From: Anolis sagrei
Taxonomy: Eukaryota > Chordata > Lepidosauria > Squamata > Anolidae
Reading direction: 5' to 3'
DNA: 64,000 nucleotides
Assembly (NCBI RefSeq): GCF_037176765.1
Contig: NC_090023.1
Location: 142,339,366-142,403,365, forward strand
Of the stretch, positions 1-15,300 are shown piece by piece (position 1 is the stretch's first letter; each line of letters opens with the position of its first letter). Both the position numbers and the translations under genes were made by a program. Below the pieces are notes generated by a model. That model was not told the DNA's origin and searched no databases. It saw only the letters and a list, made by a program, of their open reading frames with translations.

Positions 1-182
1 ACAAGCAACTAAATAATTTTAGACCAAAAATGGGCAACAGTGACCGCATTGTCTGTAGCTTTAAACAGCTCTTCCTCTGTGCATGAGGCAGGGCATTGTG
101 GGCAAGCATGCAGATGCAGAGTTTGTTTTGTTCTTCTCCACAGTTGCAGAAGGTGGATATTTATGTTCTGTTTTTTAAACAG

Positions 183-3100
183 GCAAGCCTACAACTGGTC
201 TATTTGATGCTGAGCAGGATCTTTTCAAAGAAAAAACTGTCGTCACCAACATTGTAAAGAATACTAATACAGACAATAAAGATCCTACAGCAGGACACAA
301 GGTAATCAAGCTGAAGTACACAGTAGTTTCTTTTTGCATTACAATTTTGAAATCATTGTGTCATTGAGGATATCTCCTTTTAAGCATCCAGGTTATCATG
401 GATGTAAGAGAAGCAAATTAAAACATGTCTAAGAGATGGTTTAATTATGGTTATTATGAGTGACTCCCTCTTTGGCCTAGAATAAAGACAGAATATATTG
501 TTTGGTTGGAGAATACAAACTAGCAGTTCAAATGAGGTTTTTTATTTTAAAAAAATCTTATTTTGGGACTGCTACTACAGTCAAGCTTCACAATCTATCA
601 AACAAGCTTCTGCTGATGTTCATTTGGATTCAACTATAGTTTTTGCTCCTTTATCAGCCTCAACTCTGTTAATATTCAAGGTGCATTGCTTTACAAATCA
701 GGATCCAGATGCTTAGAAGCCTAGACCATCCTCTGTTCTAGAGGCCCATTACATTGTCCGTAATTATAACCAAGGACTCTGGAAATGCATAATTCATAGA
801 TTTAATTAGTTTCCACTATTGAAGAAGTTCTAAGGCACAGCCATGTAGGCCTATTAAACAGGAAAATGCCATCATGGAGAGGTGCATCACCACATTTTCC
901 TTCCCAAAACTTGGCTTTTGATTTCAATGTTGTTGTTTTTTTACATAATGATTATAATTCTGAAGAAAATCACTGATGACAGCTTGCTCAGAACAAACCT
1001 CTTTTCAAATTTACATATTTATGTTTTTAAGAGTTTGCCATCTTCTGCTGAGAATGCTAAGCCTTTTGTCCAGGCACCTTCCAAAGACCAGAAAAGCCTT
1101 TTCTCTGATGAGGAAGATTCTGAAGTAAGTTCTTAACTCAATTGCATAGCAAATTCCGAGTGAACATACCCTAAACATCCCAAACGATGTGGATTTTACT
1201 ATGTATTTTTGTCTGTCTTGAATTTGTAGTTATGATTGACTCGGTATTTAATTATCTGAATAATTTTGTACTTAAAGAATATATTTTTGAGAAACAGTAA
1301 AGGTTAGTTTTACCAGGCTCATGAATTTGTTGTGGGTTGAAAGACATGGGAACTTTCCTTCCTAACTAATCAAGAACGAAAAGGGATATTTGAATAGGTT
1401 TTGCTACATATGGCAAAAATACATTCGGCTTGTGGGAGTCAAAAAGACACATATCCTTCCAGCTTAAGTGCCTGCTGCTCTCAGGTTCCAGCTATGAACC
1501 AAGCACCATGCTGTCCTAAGCAAGGAATGAAAGGAACACAACTCATTATCAGATTAGGACTGGTCAGTAGAATGAAATAACTAATAGTTTGAGCAAAGGA
1601 GGTGAAATATGACTGCATGCCCTTTCTTCTAAGTGTGTCAGGGCTCAATTAACTCATTAGACAGAAATGATTTATTGGGCCCTCTGTTCGCTTTTACATA
1701 GCATAATCCGTCCCCCTAGCAGATAAGGCAAATTCATGCACTCAGTATTTGAGTCAGGGTATGTAAAACCTAAATTAGTGAATGCTACTTTTTTGTATTC
1801 AACAGGATTTGTTTTCTTCTCATCAAACCATAAAAACAAACAACTCACCTTTATCATCAAGCAAAGTGACAGCAAAAACATCTCTGTCTTTATTTGATGA
1901 GGAAGATGAAGAGGTAAGTGATTTCCGATAATAACTAGTACTCTCATTGAATAATATATGCAAACAACAAACAAATCTTTATTACTGTTATAGAGCAGCA
2001 TAAGGAGAATGGGATACAGTCTCATGAAAGCTTTATACATTAAAATCATTGTAGTCTAGGCTAAAACCTAAAATACATAGGTGTATTAAAGACTAAAACA
2101 CAAATATTATTTAAAAGGGAAAAAGGACTAGAGGAAATGAAAAAAGAAGAGGGTCTGGAGGGAGGGGTAGGAGCATTCAGGGAGTATAAGGTAGCATAAG
2201 GAGGGATGGGTACAGTCAGGCACAGGTCTAGGGGATTAGGGGGTGGGAGCACTAAGTATCTATAGTTTCAATTTACCAATAAGTTAGAGTGCTAGCTTGT
2301 GGTACCAGTCATCACCGGGCAAATTTTAAGCGCTGCTGCACAAAACTTGGCAACACTATAGGTTATAACAGATTTAGGAGCTGCGGTGGTGCAGTGGGTT
2401 AAACCCTTGTGCCCACTGATCTGAAGGTCGGTGATTCAAATCTGTGAGATGTGGTGAGCTCCCATCTGTCAGCTCCCGCTTCTCATGCGCGGACATGAGA
2501 GAAGCCTCCCTCAGGATGGTAACACATCCAGGCGTCCCCTGGGCAAAGTCTCTGCAGACAGCCAATTATCTCACACCAGAAGTGACTTGCAGTTTCTCGG
2601 GTCGCTTCTGACATGATAAAAAATAATAATAACAGTGTTGGTATCTGAAAGTAAAAGGATGGTGTAAACTTGTCCTGAGCGTCCTGTATGTTTATATAGC
2701 AATGGCAAGATGAGTCTAGTTCAAATTTCTCTGTAAAACAGGCAGTGGAGGAGCACATGTTCAGTTGTTTCTATATGTCCAGAGTCACAAGGACAGAGTC
2801 TCTCTGCGTAGGGGGTCTTCTGATATCAACTGTCGTGTACAGCTAATGGAAGGGCATAACATCAGGGTAAAGGCCCTCCGAAGGTTGGGTACCTCTAGAT
2901 TTGTTAAATATGCCTTAGGGGAGGCAAGGTAACTACTGGTTTAATTGGTGATGAAGGCTGGGGTGCTGGCTAGATGCAATTGGTGCTCTGTCTGATATAT
3001 TTTGTTTAATGAGTGCTTTGGCTCGATTGTATTCCATACTGAGTAGCAACCCTGGAGAAAAGCCCAGAGATGAGATTTTAGTTGCTATTGCCTGTTTCCA

Positions 3101-6100
3101 TGTGGAATATATATGCATTTTTGTGAACTTGACATTATACGTAACTGCTAATAGAAGCTTTCTTTCCACTCCTCTCTGGGGGGAATGTCAAGTGTCTCTT
3201 GTTAATTTGTCACTCCTACCTCTTTTTGGGAACATTAGCTGTATTGAAAGCTGGAATACCAATTAAAGTTAACATTGAAATTTGGATTAAGCTGGGGCAA
3301 AGGATGCTGAATTCAGAGGCACCTGGTGAAAATGCCAACCGTCATAGTGCATGCATCTGAGTCTCTTTCAACTATATTAATGAGGAGACAGTATCCTTTT
3401 GTGCTATCAATACAGACATCAGGTAGAAGAAGAGATAAGGACTAAGGCAGGAAAAAGCAGCAGAGCAAACAAAAGAGGCATTTTGGTCTTTGACTTTCTC
3501 ATAATTCTAAAGGGTGTGATTAGTTTGTTCCGATTTGGAACATCTAAAGGAATTGGCACAGTTGGTGCACAAGTTTTAATGTGCAAAGGCACTCCTGGCC
3601 CGTGCTGATACCTGGACCTCCAGGTTCAACCCTGAGTCCAAGAATACCCTCAAACTACGGATTTATATCTTCAGGGAGAGTGTAACCCCATCCAGCACTG
3701 GCTGATTCCCTATTCCCTGATCTTCCTTCCAGGTGACCAGGAGCATCTTTATCTTGTCTGGGTTAAGTTTCAATTTGTTTAACCTCATCAAGCTCATTAC
3801 TGGTGACGAGCACTGGTTTAGGACCAGGACCTTGGGTTTTGGTGGAAAAGAGTAGTAGAGTTGGGTGTCATCTGCATATAGATGACACTGCACTCCAAAA
3901 CTCCAGATGACTCTTCCCAGCATTTTCATGTACATGTTACACAGCACGAGGGTTAAAACAGAGCCCTGAGGGACTCTATAGTGAGCTTCTTTTTATATCT
4001 TTTAGGATCTCTTTGGTTCTGCACCTAAGATGCAAAAATCAAGACCACACCAAGAGAAAGCAACCAGCTTACTCTTCAGCAGCGATGAGGAGGTACTATC
4101 TACAAAAGTTGGCAAAACAGACTTTATCTCTCTCTAGCTATTTGAAACCAATGCCATTCGGTGCAAGGTGTTTCAAAATGATGGACTCAATTTCAAAACA
4201 ATATATTTCATGATGACAACATGTTACAATTACACAAAAAGTTACAAATAGTTTATTGAGTTATCAAGTTTTACTAACCATTTTGATCTAGAAACAAATC
4301 TAAAAAAAACAACTCTGCAAATTGATAATATCTCAGTTGGCCTTACGTTGCTGGGTCATTCTCTTGTGAATGCCTGAGGCTAGGGGCTGTTTGTGCACTG
4401 GGAGAGGCATCTAATGGTAATCATTTGAAACTGTATGCCCCTCACTTTCAAGTGGTAAGAGTTTATTTCATGAGTGGTTTGTGGTTGCAGGGATATAGTG
4501 ATTTCAAATCAGGCCTGTCTTTTTTAAACACCCCAAATCTCTATGTTTGTATCTCCATCACTTTGAATATGTATATGGGATATTATTGTGTGCACTGAAA
4601 TGTATGTGCTGCTGGCTTTGAACATTGGCTGTCTCTCCATACTCAGCTTCCTCCTTGCTCACAGCAACTTCAGCAAAGTCTTCTAGAAAAGATATGCAAA
4701 TGAATAGCAACTCTTCTAAATTTTGTCTTGTGGTTTGCTTGCTCAAAAACTTGCACGTTACCTGGATAAACACAATGCAAAACAGTAGTGGTATGTTGTT
4801 TATTTTAGGACCAATGGAACAATTCTCAAGAGGTCAATCCTCCCTCTGAATTCAGCCAAAAGAAGAAAGCTACACAGCCTGCCTATTCAGTCAGCCATAC
4901 AACTAAGAAGTGCCTCTTTGAGGAGGAAGGGGAGGAGGATATATTTGCAATCACTGAAGAGAGGTAAAATGTTTGGCTGTATCTAGAACTTTCCCTTTCA
5001 TTAGATGTATCGTTTTACTGAAAAGAGCTTGGTGCAAAGAGGGCCAATGATTCCATTAGCCCAGTTTCAGCACAGTACACCAGAAAAGAGACAGCAAGTG
5101 TATTAATTACCAATCGCCTAATAATATTGGGCAGTGATTCTGATTAAAGAGCTGGGCATGTTTAGCCTGCAGAAGAGAAGTCTGAGAGGAGACATGATGA
5201 GGGCCATGTATAAATATGTGAGGGGAAGTCATAGGGAGGAGGGAGCAGGCTTGTTTTCTGCTACCCTAGAGTCTAGGGCACGGAGCAATGGCTTCAAACT
5301 ACAGGAAAGGAGATTCCACCTGAACATTAAGAAGAATTTTCTGACTGTGACAGCTATTCAGCAGTGGAACCCTCTGCCCCGGAGTGTGGTGAAGGCTCCT
5401 TCTATGGAGGCTTTTAAACAGAGACTGGATGGCCATGTGTTGGGGATGCTTTGAAAGCAGTTTTCCTGCTTCTTGTCAGAGGGTTGGACTGGATGGCCCA
5501 TGAGATCATCATAGAGTTTGTTCTCCAGACCCTTGATCATTTTAATCGCCCTCCTCTGGACACATCTGCAATCTTAATTATTCCTGTATCTGTGTCTATA
5601 GTCTTCTGAAATGAGGATTTTATCTTTTCTGATGAATACTTTATAGGGTACAAATAGAATGTAAAACTATTATCATTGGAGTGTAATCCTTTGGCATGGT
5701 TGAAATAGTTTACTATCTCAACATGTTTTTATGGAGGTAAATATTTTTGTATCCTTTTAGTAAATCAGCACTATTTAAAGCTATTGAGTCCAGCATTTGA
5801 AGATTCAAATTATAGTCCTGTCTGTCAGTATACTCCCAGAGGCAAATTTTTTAATTTTTGGGAAACTTGTAGAAAATCCCATTTAGTCTAAATTTGTTGC
5901 ATAAGCTATATCAAATGCAATCAGGGTGTCATGTAAATGATGGAGTGAGTTTATTTTCTGCTACTCCAGAGACTAGAACAGTGGGTTCAAATGGCATGCA
6001 AAGTGATTTTAGGTAAATGTTAGGAATAATATAATATAAAATTGGAATAATAATATAAAAGCTGTTTGGGAATGGAATCAGTTGTTTCAGAGGTTGGAAG

Positions 6101-9100
6101 ACTCTCCTTTGAAGGTCTTTCAGCAGAAGTTGGGTGGCCGTGTCTCACAAGCGCTTTAGACACTAGACTTCTCACTAATGTTATAATCTGTATGCAATTT
6201 AATTTGTGTCTTTAACAAAAATGTTCTAAAATGTGATGCAGTTAAACCTTTTCTTTCTCTTTTCCCTCATTATTACAGTAAAAAAAAATCTCAAAAAGTG
6301 GCTCTTCTGTTTGAAGATGATGATGGAAATGGAGATTCTCTCTTCAAATTTCAGTCCTCACCTCAGTCTTCAGTAATGGAACATGCAGCTCAGGTGCGCA
6401 GTCTCATAAACTGGAAATTTATTTACTTACTTAATATATTTCTACTCTGCTCTGTCTCACCCTGAGAGGGACTCAGAGCGGCTTCCATTTTCGGCAATTA
6501 TTCAATTCCACAATTACACAAAACAACAATACATTGCACAATTAAACTGTTAAAATCAGGCAACATATAAATACAATTAAAACAATTCCAAGTCTTTTAT
6601 GTAGCTCATGGTTCGACTCCTATGTTTAAAACATTTTAAATTGTGAGATGATCCTTCTGTCTCCGATGCCCATTTATCCAATCTTTTCTCTCATATGTGC
6701 GCACACACAAAGACTGCAACTTCTCCAGATATTAAAATCTTCTCTTTTCATTATTGATATTAGGAGGCTTTCTAATTTTAAAATGCAAGACTTCTCAACC
6801 TTTATTTCTTGGTCCACAGGAAGATTTTCTGGTAGTACCTCAGAAGAAACTGGCGGAAGAGAAGGCAGAAACTTTGGCTGAGCCTGATACATTGCATGAT
6901 CTTGAACAAAGAGATGTAAAAGAAAAGGAAAGGAAGGAACAAGTGAGGCAAATTTCCTTTTTTTACTTTTCATAAATTCTATTAAAATGTTATTTTAGAA
7001 AATACCTGTTCTGAGGTTAGTCGAATCTTGGAGGGTAGGTTTTAGGGAATTGGGCCAAATAGGCTTTGGTTCATATTCTAATTAAGCTTGTTTGATGTGT
7101 GCAAGGTAAGTGAGTCTCTAACATGAGATGCCATTTGCAAGCACTTGTATTCTGAGGATTATTTTATACAAGTCCAAGAACATTTAAAATATAAAGAGAT
7201 CCTATAAATATGCTGTTGATGGCATCAGTATAAGAAACTGAAAGACTGAAAATAATAACATTTCAAAAATTTAAGTATCTTAGGCACTTAATCCATTACT
7301 TAAAATGACCTTCGCCCCTTTGTGTTATCTCAGCTACCTGAAATGGCTCCCCTATTTTGCTGCTAAACCCTTCTCAGGTTAAAAAAGAAAATAAGGGAGA
7401 AGGGATGACAGCCTTTCTTTTTTCAGCTTGAGCAAAAAGAGGCAGAGAATGGGTTGGGAGCACTTGCCTCTGCTTCTTGTTTTTCTTTTTCTTTTTCTGT
7501 TCTTTTTTTGCCTTTGCACTGGGTCCCTATTCCAGCACTGACCTGTATATAAGTCGACTCAGGTTCTGAGAGGTGATTTGTGGCATACATTTTTTGGCTT
7601 CTATGTGAATATGTATAATACTCCTCTATGTGGTGACATGGTGGGTTAAACCGCTAAGCTGCAGAACTTGTTGATTGGAAGGTTGGAAATTCGAGTGTGT
7701 GAATGGGGTGAGCTCCCATTGTTAGGCCCAGCTTCTGCCAACCTAGCAATTCGAAAACATGCAAATGTGAGTAGATCAATAGGTACAGCTTTGGTGGGAA
7801 CACAGTGGCACTCCCTGCAATCATGCTGGCCATATGACCTTGGAGGCATCTATGGACAACGTCGGCTTTTCAGCTTAGAAATGGAGATGAGCACCACCCC
7901 CCAGAGTCAGACATGACTAGACTTAATGTCAGTGGGAAACCTTTACTTATTCTACTTTGGTCAGACCTTACCTAGAGTCTGTGTCTAGTTCTGAGATCCA
8001 CAAATTAAGAAAGATATTGACAACCTGAATGGTGTCCAGGGTCGAGTGACCAAAATGGTAAAGGAAACTATAACCTATGAGTAACAGAAGCTGGATAGTT
8101 TTAGCCATGTTTAAATATTTGAAAGAATGTCTGATTGAAAACAGAGCAAGCTTCATTTCTGCTAATCCAGAGACTTAGATTTCATACATTTTATGTGTTC
8201 AGACACTATTTTATCTGCCATGGCTCAGTGTTATGGATCAGGGATTTGTAGCTTGGTGAGACACCAGCACTTTTTGGCATACAGAGCTAAACACCTTATA
8301 ATAAGACAGCTCTCCTGTTGCCAGAGACTAGGACAAAGAGGGATGGATTAAGACTTGCAGGAAAAGAGATTCCACTTAAACAACAGGAAGAATTAAGAAC
8401 TGCTGAATGGAGGAATAAGTTGCCTCTTAAGTGTGATAAAGTCTCCTTCCTTGGAGGTTTTTAAACAGAGGCTGGATGTTCATCTGTTGGGATTCCTTTT
8501 GTATTCCTGCATGATGGGAGCTTGGACTGGCCCTTGTGGTCTCTTCCAATGCTTTGATTCTATAAGTGTCATGAAAATGTTCATCCTTCAGGTCTAAGAG
8601 CAGGTCTAAGAGTGTTGAAGTAGCATAGAAGATGCTGAAATGTGTGGAGCAGTTTGCTTTTATAGTATTGCTGAACAAGGTTGCTTGCCATAGATGCAGG
8701 CGAAATGTCAGGAGAACATGGCCATATAGCCCGAAAAAACCTACAACAACCCAGTGATTCCGGCCATGAAAGCCTTCGACAATACATTGAACAAGAATTG
8801 TTGAAAGTTCTGAACAGTTTTTTTTTATTTTTTACAAATTATCAATATAGTGGTAATATTTAATTATAAGGCATGTAGAGGCTGGTCCTTGAAATGCCAT
8901 CCATATGTATATTATATTATACTATATATAGTGAGAGAAGTGTCAAAGGACTTTGAATCAAAAGGATTTCTCTAAGTTTATGTATGTTTGAGAAATGTAT
9001 CATTCATTGTCCCAGTAGTCTATTTTTTATGCCCTGGTCGTGTTTTTTCACAAAATATGTCAGAATTAAGACTGAGGATAGCTTTTGTGATAGCTGAAAG

Positions 9101-12100
9101 AGAGCCATCCATCATCTCTTTGCCCAATCACTAGGTTATGTGGTTCAAATAATCAAGTAAACTAGTTTTAAATAAATCTTAAACAAAGAACAAATGTTTT
9201 GTTTTAGATGAGCTTATAATTCATATTTGTTCATTAACCCTTAGCCAATTTTGGAGAAAGATACCAGGAGAAAAAATAAAAGTGTATTTAGTTTGCTTGA
9301 AGAAGATGAAAGAAGTGAAGATATAAATTCTAATAAAAACACACAGAAAGAAACAAGAAAGGTGAGTAACAGAAAAGTATACCCAAACAAACTAAACTTC
9401 TTCGGGCTTTCTGTGAACACACACCAATGGGTTATTTAATGTTGCAGGAATTCAACATTCTTAAATCATGGGTGGGCAGCTTCTGAAGGTACATGGCCTG
9501 TCTTTACTTTCAATTTTGAGAAGAGATTTCCACAGGCCTAAAACAGGTTGGGGAAAAGGAGCCAAGATTCCACCTCCTAAAGTGTACAATTTCACTGGGG
9601 AAACATGGTACGGTATTTGAGGGAATTGCTAGGTGTTCTAGCTTAAAACATGCAAAAAGTTATGGAAGAACAGTGTAATAAGAACATGGCTAGGAAGACA
9701 AACCTACCTACTAAACTTAAAGACGTAACAATTCCTGTCATGACATGTTGTGTGTTTGTTTTCCAGTCTCCAGATGATATAGTTTGTTCCAAAAGCACTG
9801 GCGTTTTCCAGGATGAAGAACTTCTTTTCAGTCATAAACTACAAAAAGACAATGATCCTGACGTTGATCTTTTTGCCAGCAACAAAAAAGGGGTCAGTCA
9901 AGCCAAAATAACTTTACCATTTTTGCTTAAAAATTGATCTTTTGTTGCACAGAGCACACCCAAAACAAAATTTATTAAAACTGTTCAGCAAATAACTGCT
10001 TTTGATCTCCCATTTCTAAATTCCAGGTGTCAAAACCCAGAGTAAAGCTGCCATCTGCAGGAGATATATTTGCGACTGACAGTAATGATGGTGAAGACGG
10101 TCTTTTTAACTCTTCTGAAGCAAAGCCTTCGGTATTTAACATTTCATGTTAATAAACTTGAGGTAGCAGTTTGAATAACAGAATACACATCTTTTGCTTT
10201 ATACAACAACACTAGAGATTATCACATGGAGCTTATTTAAGAAACCTCACCCAAAAACCACATAACCTTCATTCAGTAATTGGAATGAATTATGCAGACT
10301 GGGTAGATATGCTATTTATACTTCATAGAATAAATAGTGCAGCTGTTGAGTTTTGCAGGAATTTGAAATGTTTGTGTCCTTTTTGAGGGAAGGGTTTTAG
10401 ATCATAGCATGCAATAATGTGAATGAAAGTAATTTGTAAAGGACTGTAGGCCCCATCTACACTGCCATATTATGCAATTCAAAACTGCATTAAATGGCCA
10501 GTGTAGATTCATACAATAGAGTTTAACTCCATTATATGAGTCTATCTTCCATATAGTCCATACAATGGTTGTCAAGTAGAGTTTACAACAGTTTCAGTAA
10601 TGTAAACTTCTAAAATGCTTTGGGAGATACATATTGGTATGAGTTCAACATTTCAGCAAAACTGGATTTTTAGGCAAGCAAAGTTATTTTGTTAGAGAAG
10701 TTGAACATCTTGAATTCTATACTCATATTGAGAATTGAATCTAATATGTATTACTCAAGTGCAGAAAATTTGAATTAATCACATCAAGAAATCTAAACTT
10801 CGGGAATTTTCCATAAATAGCTTCAGAATTTGGGAAATCTCCCTGATATTCTACAAGGTTGTCCTGTACTGGTCCAGTAGATTAGCAGCCAAAGTCCAAT
10901 GTATTCACTTAGACCTTTTACTTTTATTTTTTGGAAGGTACCAGAAAAGAAAATACTAAAAAAGACTATATCTTCTTTGGAGGTACATAGTAAGGTTTCA
11001 GAGAATTTATTAAAATACCAAACAAAATGAAGGAAGTTTAGAAACTACTGATGTTTGTAGATTTTAGCTTTGGAGGATGGGTTATAATATATGGAACTAT
11101 ACACCCAAAAAGAAGAAAAGCCATCTCCATTTGTATTAACTATGAGTAATTTTATAGTGCAAGCTTCCATTTACTGTTTATCAAGCTCTTCATAACATTA
11201 TTTATACCACTGTTTCATGTATCTAAATTGATATTTTATCCAGTGAATACTAACCCTTGACATTCCTTTCCACCATTGTAGCCTAGTCAGGGTCAGTTCA
11301 GTGACAGAACTGTCTTTTCTGGGCTGTCGTTATTCTTCTGACACTGTCCTATAAATATGATGCACTATATGTTGATCTGGTTCAATTGCATTTACTCTAC
11401 TGCAATTGTATCATAAATTCATTGTTCCTGTTGAAAGTGAACAGAAATAATCCTCTTTGGTTAGAAAATTTAAACTTAGCAGATTTCAAAATATTCTTAT
11501 TTGACTTAATTTGGTGTAGTTGTTTTTCTTGAACTTATATTTGTGTTTGCTTGATCCACTGCAGCCATTGACAGTAATCTCTCATTCACCTTCCAAGGCA
11601 AATTTGGATATCAACCCAACAGTTTTCCTGCCCTCTGGGACTTCGGGCATGAAGCGATTTGCATCCTATCCCAAGGCTTCATGTTCTGAACCTCATGGCA
11701 TACAGCATGGCAAAATAGCCTCTGTTGTAAAGAGCAAAGATGAAACAGGAGTCAGCTTTGACAGCCCTATGCAAGCAGACACCTTGCAAAATACCAACAA
11801 GGTAACTTTTATTATGTAAAATGTTGATGCAAAATCACTCAACAAATGAGAAATGATACAGAAAGACTAAAGTCATTTTAGTAGAATTTAATTTGATCTA
11901 TCCTACAAGAGGTGAAAGGTATGTGTAGGTTAAGAATAGACAATTAGTTAATTACATTTATTTATTTATTTCGTATACTTCTACCCTGCCCTTCTCAACC
12001 CCCAAGGGGGGACTCAGGGTGGCTTTGTAACCCAGGAACAAAAATCATGTTACATAATATTACCTGGGCACACACAACCTTTCCTCATCCTACTGCAGCA

Positions 12101-12327
12101 GATGTAGCAATGGGGGGAGTTATCAGCAAAACACACATTCTAGCTGTTTCCAAGGCTCCCCACACAGGAAAAAAGTTACCTACATATGCCAGTTCACAGA
12201 TGACCAGTTGAAAAGAACCTCAGTTATCCGTAAGTCCTCTGTTCTTTTTGAGACCAAAACATTATATGTTGTTGTGTTTTAAATATGTTGCTCTCCAACT
12301 TGAACCACGAGGAGATGCGGGTAACAA

Positions 12328-12376
<49 letters not shown>

Positions 12377-15300
12377 CTACTACTGCTATCAAGAAAATGA
12401 TGATGACCTTATTTTATAATGTTTTCATTTACCAGGGCTATGAAGACAGACACTAATTTCAACATTATTTTAAAAATATAATACTATCATCCTTACGGTT
12501 AAATCAAACGCAAAGGTGTTTGTTTTTCATCTTGCATTCTTACGTCAACGAACTTGATTGCTAAACAGAAACCATAATTATACTCCCACAAAGAGCAAAA
12601 ACAATGCAAGTTAACAATAATCAAAGTACATTTTGGGAGAGGATGCAGTTGAACCTTAGAGTCTCCTTGGCAGTTGATGGAAATTTTATCTAACTCTGTA
12701 TTTCTGATCTTTTTTGCAAAAAAAGGGGGGATATTTTGTAAGTTACATAGTCATTTGTGTCACTCAGCAGAAACTGCACTGTTTCTGCAGTCGAGTTCCT
12801 TTTACCTTGTGTCAGCAAGGGTTTCAGGTGTTTTTTCTCTTGGGTCACTATACAGTGGGCAGATTAACAAATAATGCACAATGTCTTCAACCTGACATTG
12901 ATTACAAATACATAGTGCGTTTTCCCATGACACATTATGGTAGCGACCATCTAACACAGAGGTGGGCATTACTTGGAATCACAGCTCAGTGAAGGCAATT
13001 CTTAAAGAAGGTGTCTTAAGCTTAATCAGCTATCTAGTTCTGAAATATTCAGTTTTCAAAAAGCGAAACCATGGGGGGGAAAAATTGAGTTCCTGGTTGA
13101 TTGCAGAGTCCTTCTTGAATCAATCCAAACTAGCGTCTCTTAGTTGACTCTTAGCCATGTCCAGGGCAGAATTCAATTCAGGAAGATTGTAGTTGAGTAG
13201 GTGGTTTTCTAGGCCAGATTTCCAGTGTTGATGGTTACTCATTTCCTTGTAGCACAACACTGGAAGACGGTTTCTGTTTAGCATCTTTGGTGCCTGTTGT
13301 TTCGAAGATACTGTGCGCATGTGGTGGTTTTTGTCACAGCCTTGGGTTGTACAATAAACTATTTTGATTGATTGATATAATTAAAGGGCAAGTTTTGTTG
13401 ATTATAATCACAGGACAGGATCAAGGTGAGTGGGAAACGAAGACCACCTTCCAGAATGGCCAGGAGACTAGCTGCTCAAGAGTCCATCAATAATGAAACA
13501 GTTGGTGCTGAGTATCTATCTCCACCTCTCTTAAAGGAGAACTCTGTACCATCAGGTTTAAAGTATCCCTCGGCCAGATTGCTTCCACCAGCCAGAAGCA
13601 GCAACCAGCTTCATGAGACATTTAATCCCATAAAATCAACAGGCCACTCTGATGTCTCCAATTTCTTTGATTCAAGTGTTTTGGCGCATAGTGCAAATTC
13701 TAAAGCCGCCTCCAGAGCAAAAGCTGCAGTAGAACCAGAAAGCCATGTGAGCCATGTTCCAAAAGATGGTGGACAACTGTCTGTTCCCTTGTCCCGGGAT
13801 GATACAAATTATGAAGACCTGTTCCAGCCTAGAAAGCCTGTAAAGGAGCCTAGTCCTTCCTCTTTCTTAGAGGATGAAGAGGATCTCTTCGCCACCAATA
13901 AAAAAACAGTGAAGAGAAAAGATCTAAAACCCACATCTCAGTCCGGACAGGATCCTCAAGTCCAAGATATTTTTGAGGTAATTTGGGGAGCATTTTTGTC
14001 CAGAGCTTTCTGCTCATTATTCTGTATTCTACTACTTTTTCTTACAAATTTTTGGTCACATGTGCAGTGGTGGGAAATGACTCAGCTGTGAGCTTCTTTT
14101 TAGACAAAGAGACCATAAAGTATAAAATGAGAAGGCATTCAGATACTTAATTTTTTTATTAGTGAAGCATTTAGTCTTTCTTGCTAATTAAGTGTCCAGT
14201 GTAGATAGCGGGGACCTTCCTAAACTGATTAATCTTAAGAATATGATTATTTGTATAAATCTGGGTCAGATTCAACAAGTTCATACAAATAACTTGCGTT
14301 ATCCTTTTTAAAAAAAAGTATCTTCATCAAGCAGTTGCCTATGCCTGTTTAATTTTAGTGGCCTTCGGCATCAGATGTTTGCTGGGTCACGTTGTGTGCA
14401 TTAGTTTATTCACTGCAGGGTTAGGCTACTGTGACCCTCTAGGTCAGTGGTTCTCAACCTGGGGTCCCCAGATGTTTTTGGCCTTCAATTCCCAGAAATC
14501 CTAAAAGCTGGTAAACTGGCTAGGATTTCTGGGAGTTGTAGGCCAAAAACATCTGAGGACCCCAGGTTGAGAACCACTGCTCTAGGTGTTATTGGCCTAT
14601 ATTTCCTGTTAACCAGCATAGTTAATTTCAACATTATGAGAGATGCATTCAACCAACATCTGGAGGACTAAAATTGCCTACACCTGCTTTATAAAATAAT
14701 ATAGAGCATTAATTACCCACAGAAATGGAGATACCAGTCTACAGAATTGATTCTCATTGAATGGATTAATCACTGGTAGAATACACATTTCTTTTCTTCT
14801 AAAGTCATAAGGAAAGTGCTCCTTGGAGAGCTTGTATTCTTTGTAAGGGCATTTATTTGTACTGCCTGTTATTATTTCTGTGGCTTTTTATGGTGTGTTG
14901 GGTATTTTAGAGTCTTTTTGCACCCTCCAAAATTAAAAATGCATACTTTAAATGCTACTGGAGTAGCAGGGAAATACATTCAATTTGGTTTGTGCCTACA
15001 CTGCTGTGTGGACATCTATGAACAAATTGTTTATATCTATTTACAGATACCATTGTTGCCTACTCTGCAGTGAACTTTTACAGAGAAATGTGTGGGAGGA
15101 ACTGTGACTCAAAACTACATAATCATTGTGTAGCAGAAATGTGTTTTCCATCTGTGTATTCATATCCAAATTTAAAACTTTAGACATGGAATGTTACTGA
15201 TTTTAAAAGTCAAAAGGTTAGGAAGAAATTGAGAGTAGCCAGAATGTGGATTATCAAGAACCAGTTAAACTGTCCTAAACTGAATGTCTCTTGTTTAAGG

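Noticed and set aside
3009-3266. Plus-strand 85-codon frame in a WASHC2 intron
   Set aside because: It is antisense to a decayed LINE coding region and has no start context, splice sites or family match.
7640-7800. tRNA-like A and B boxes
   Set aside because: They belong to tRNA-derived SINE heads here and in the other copies; no cloverleaf of a functional tRNA was found.
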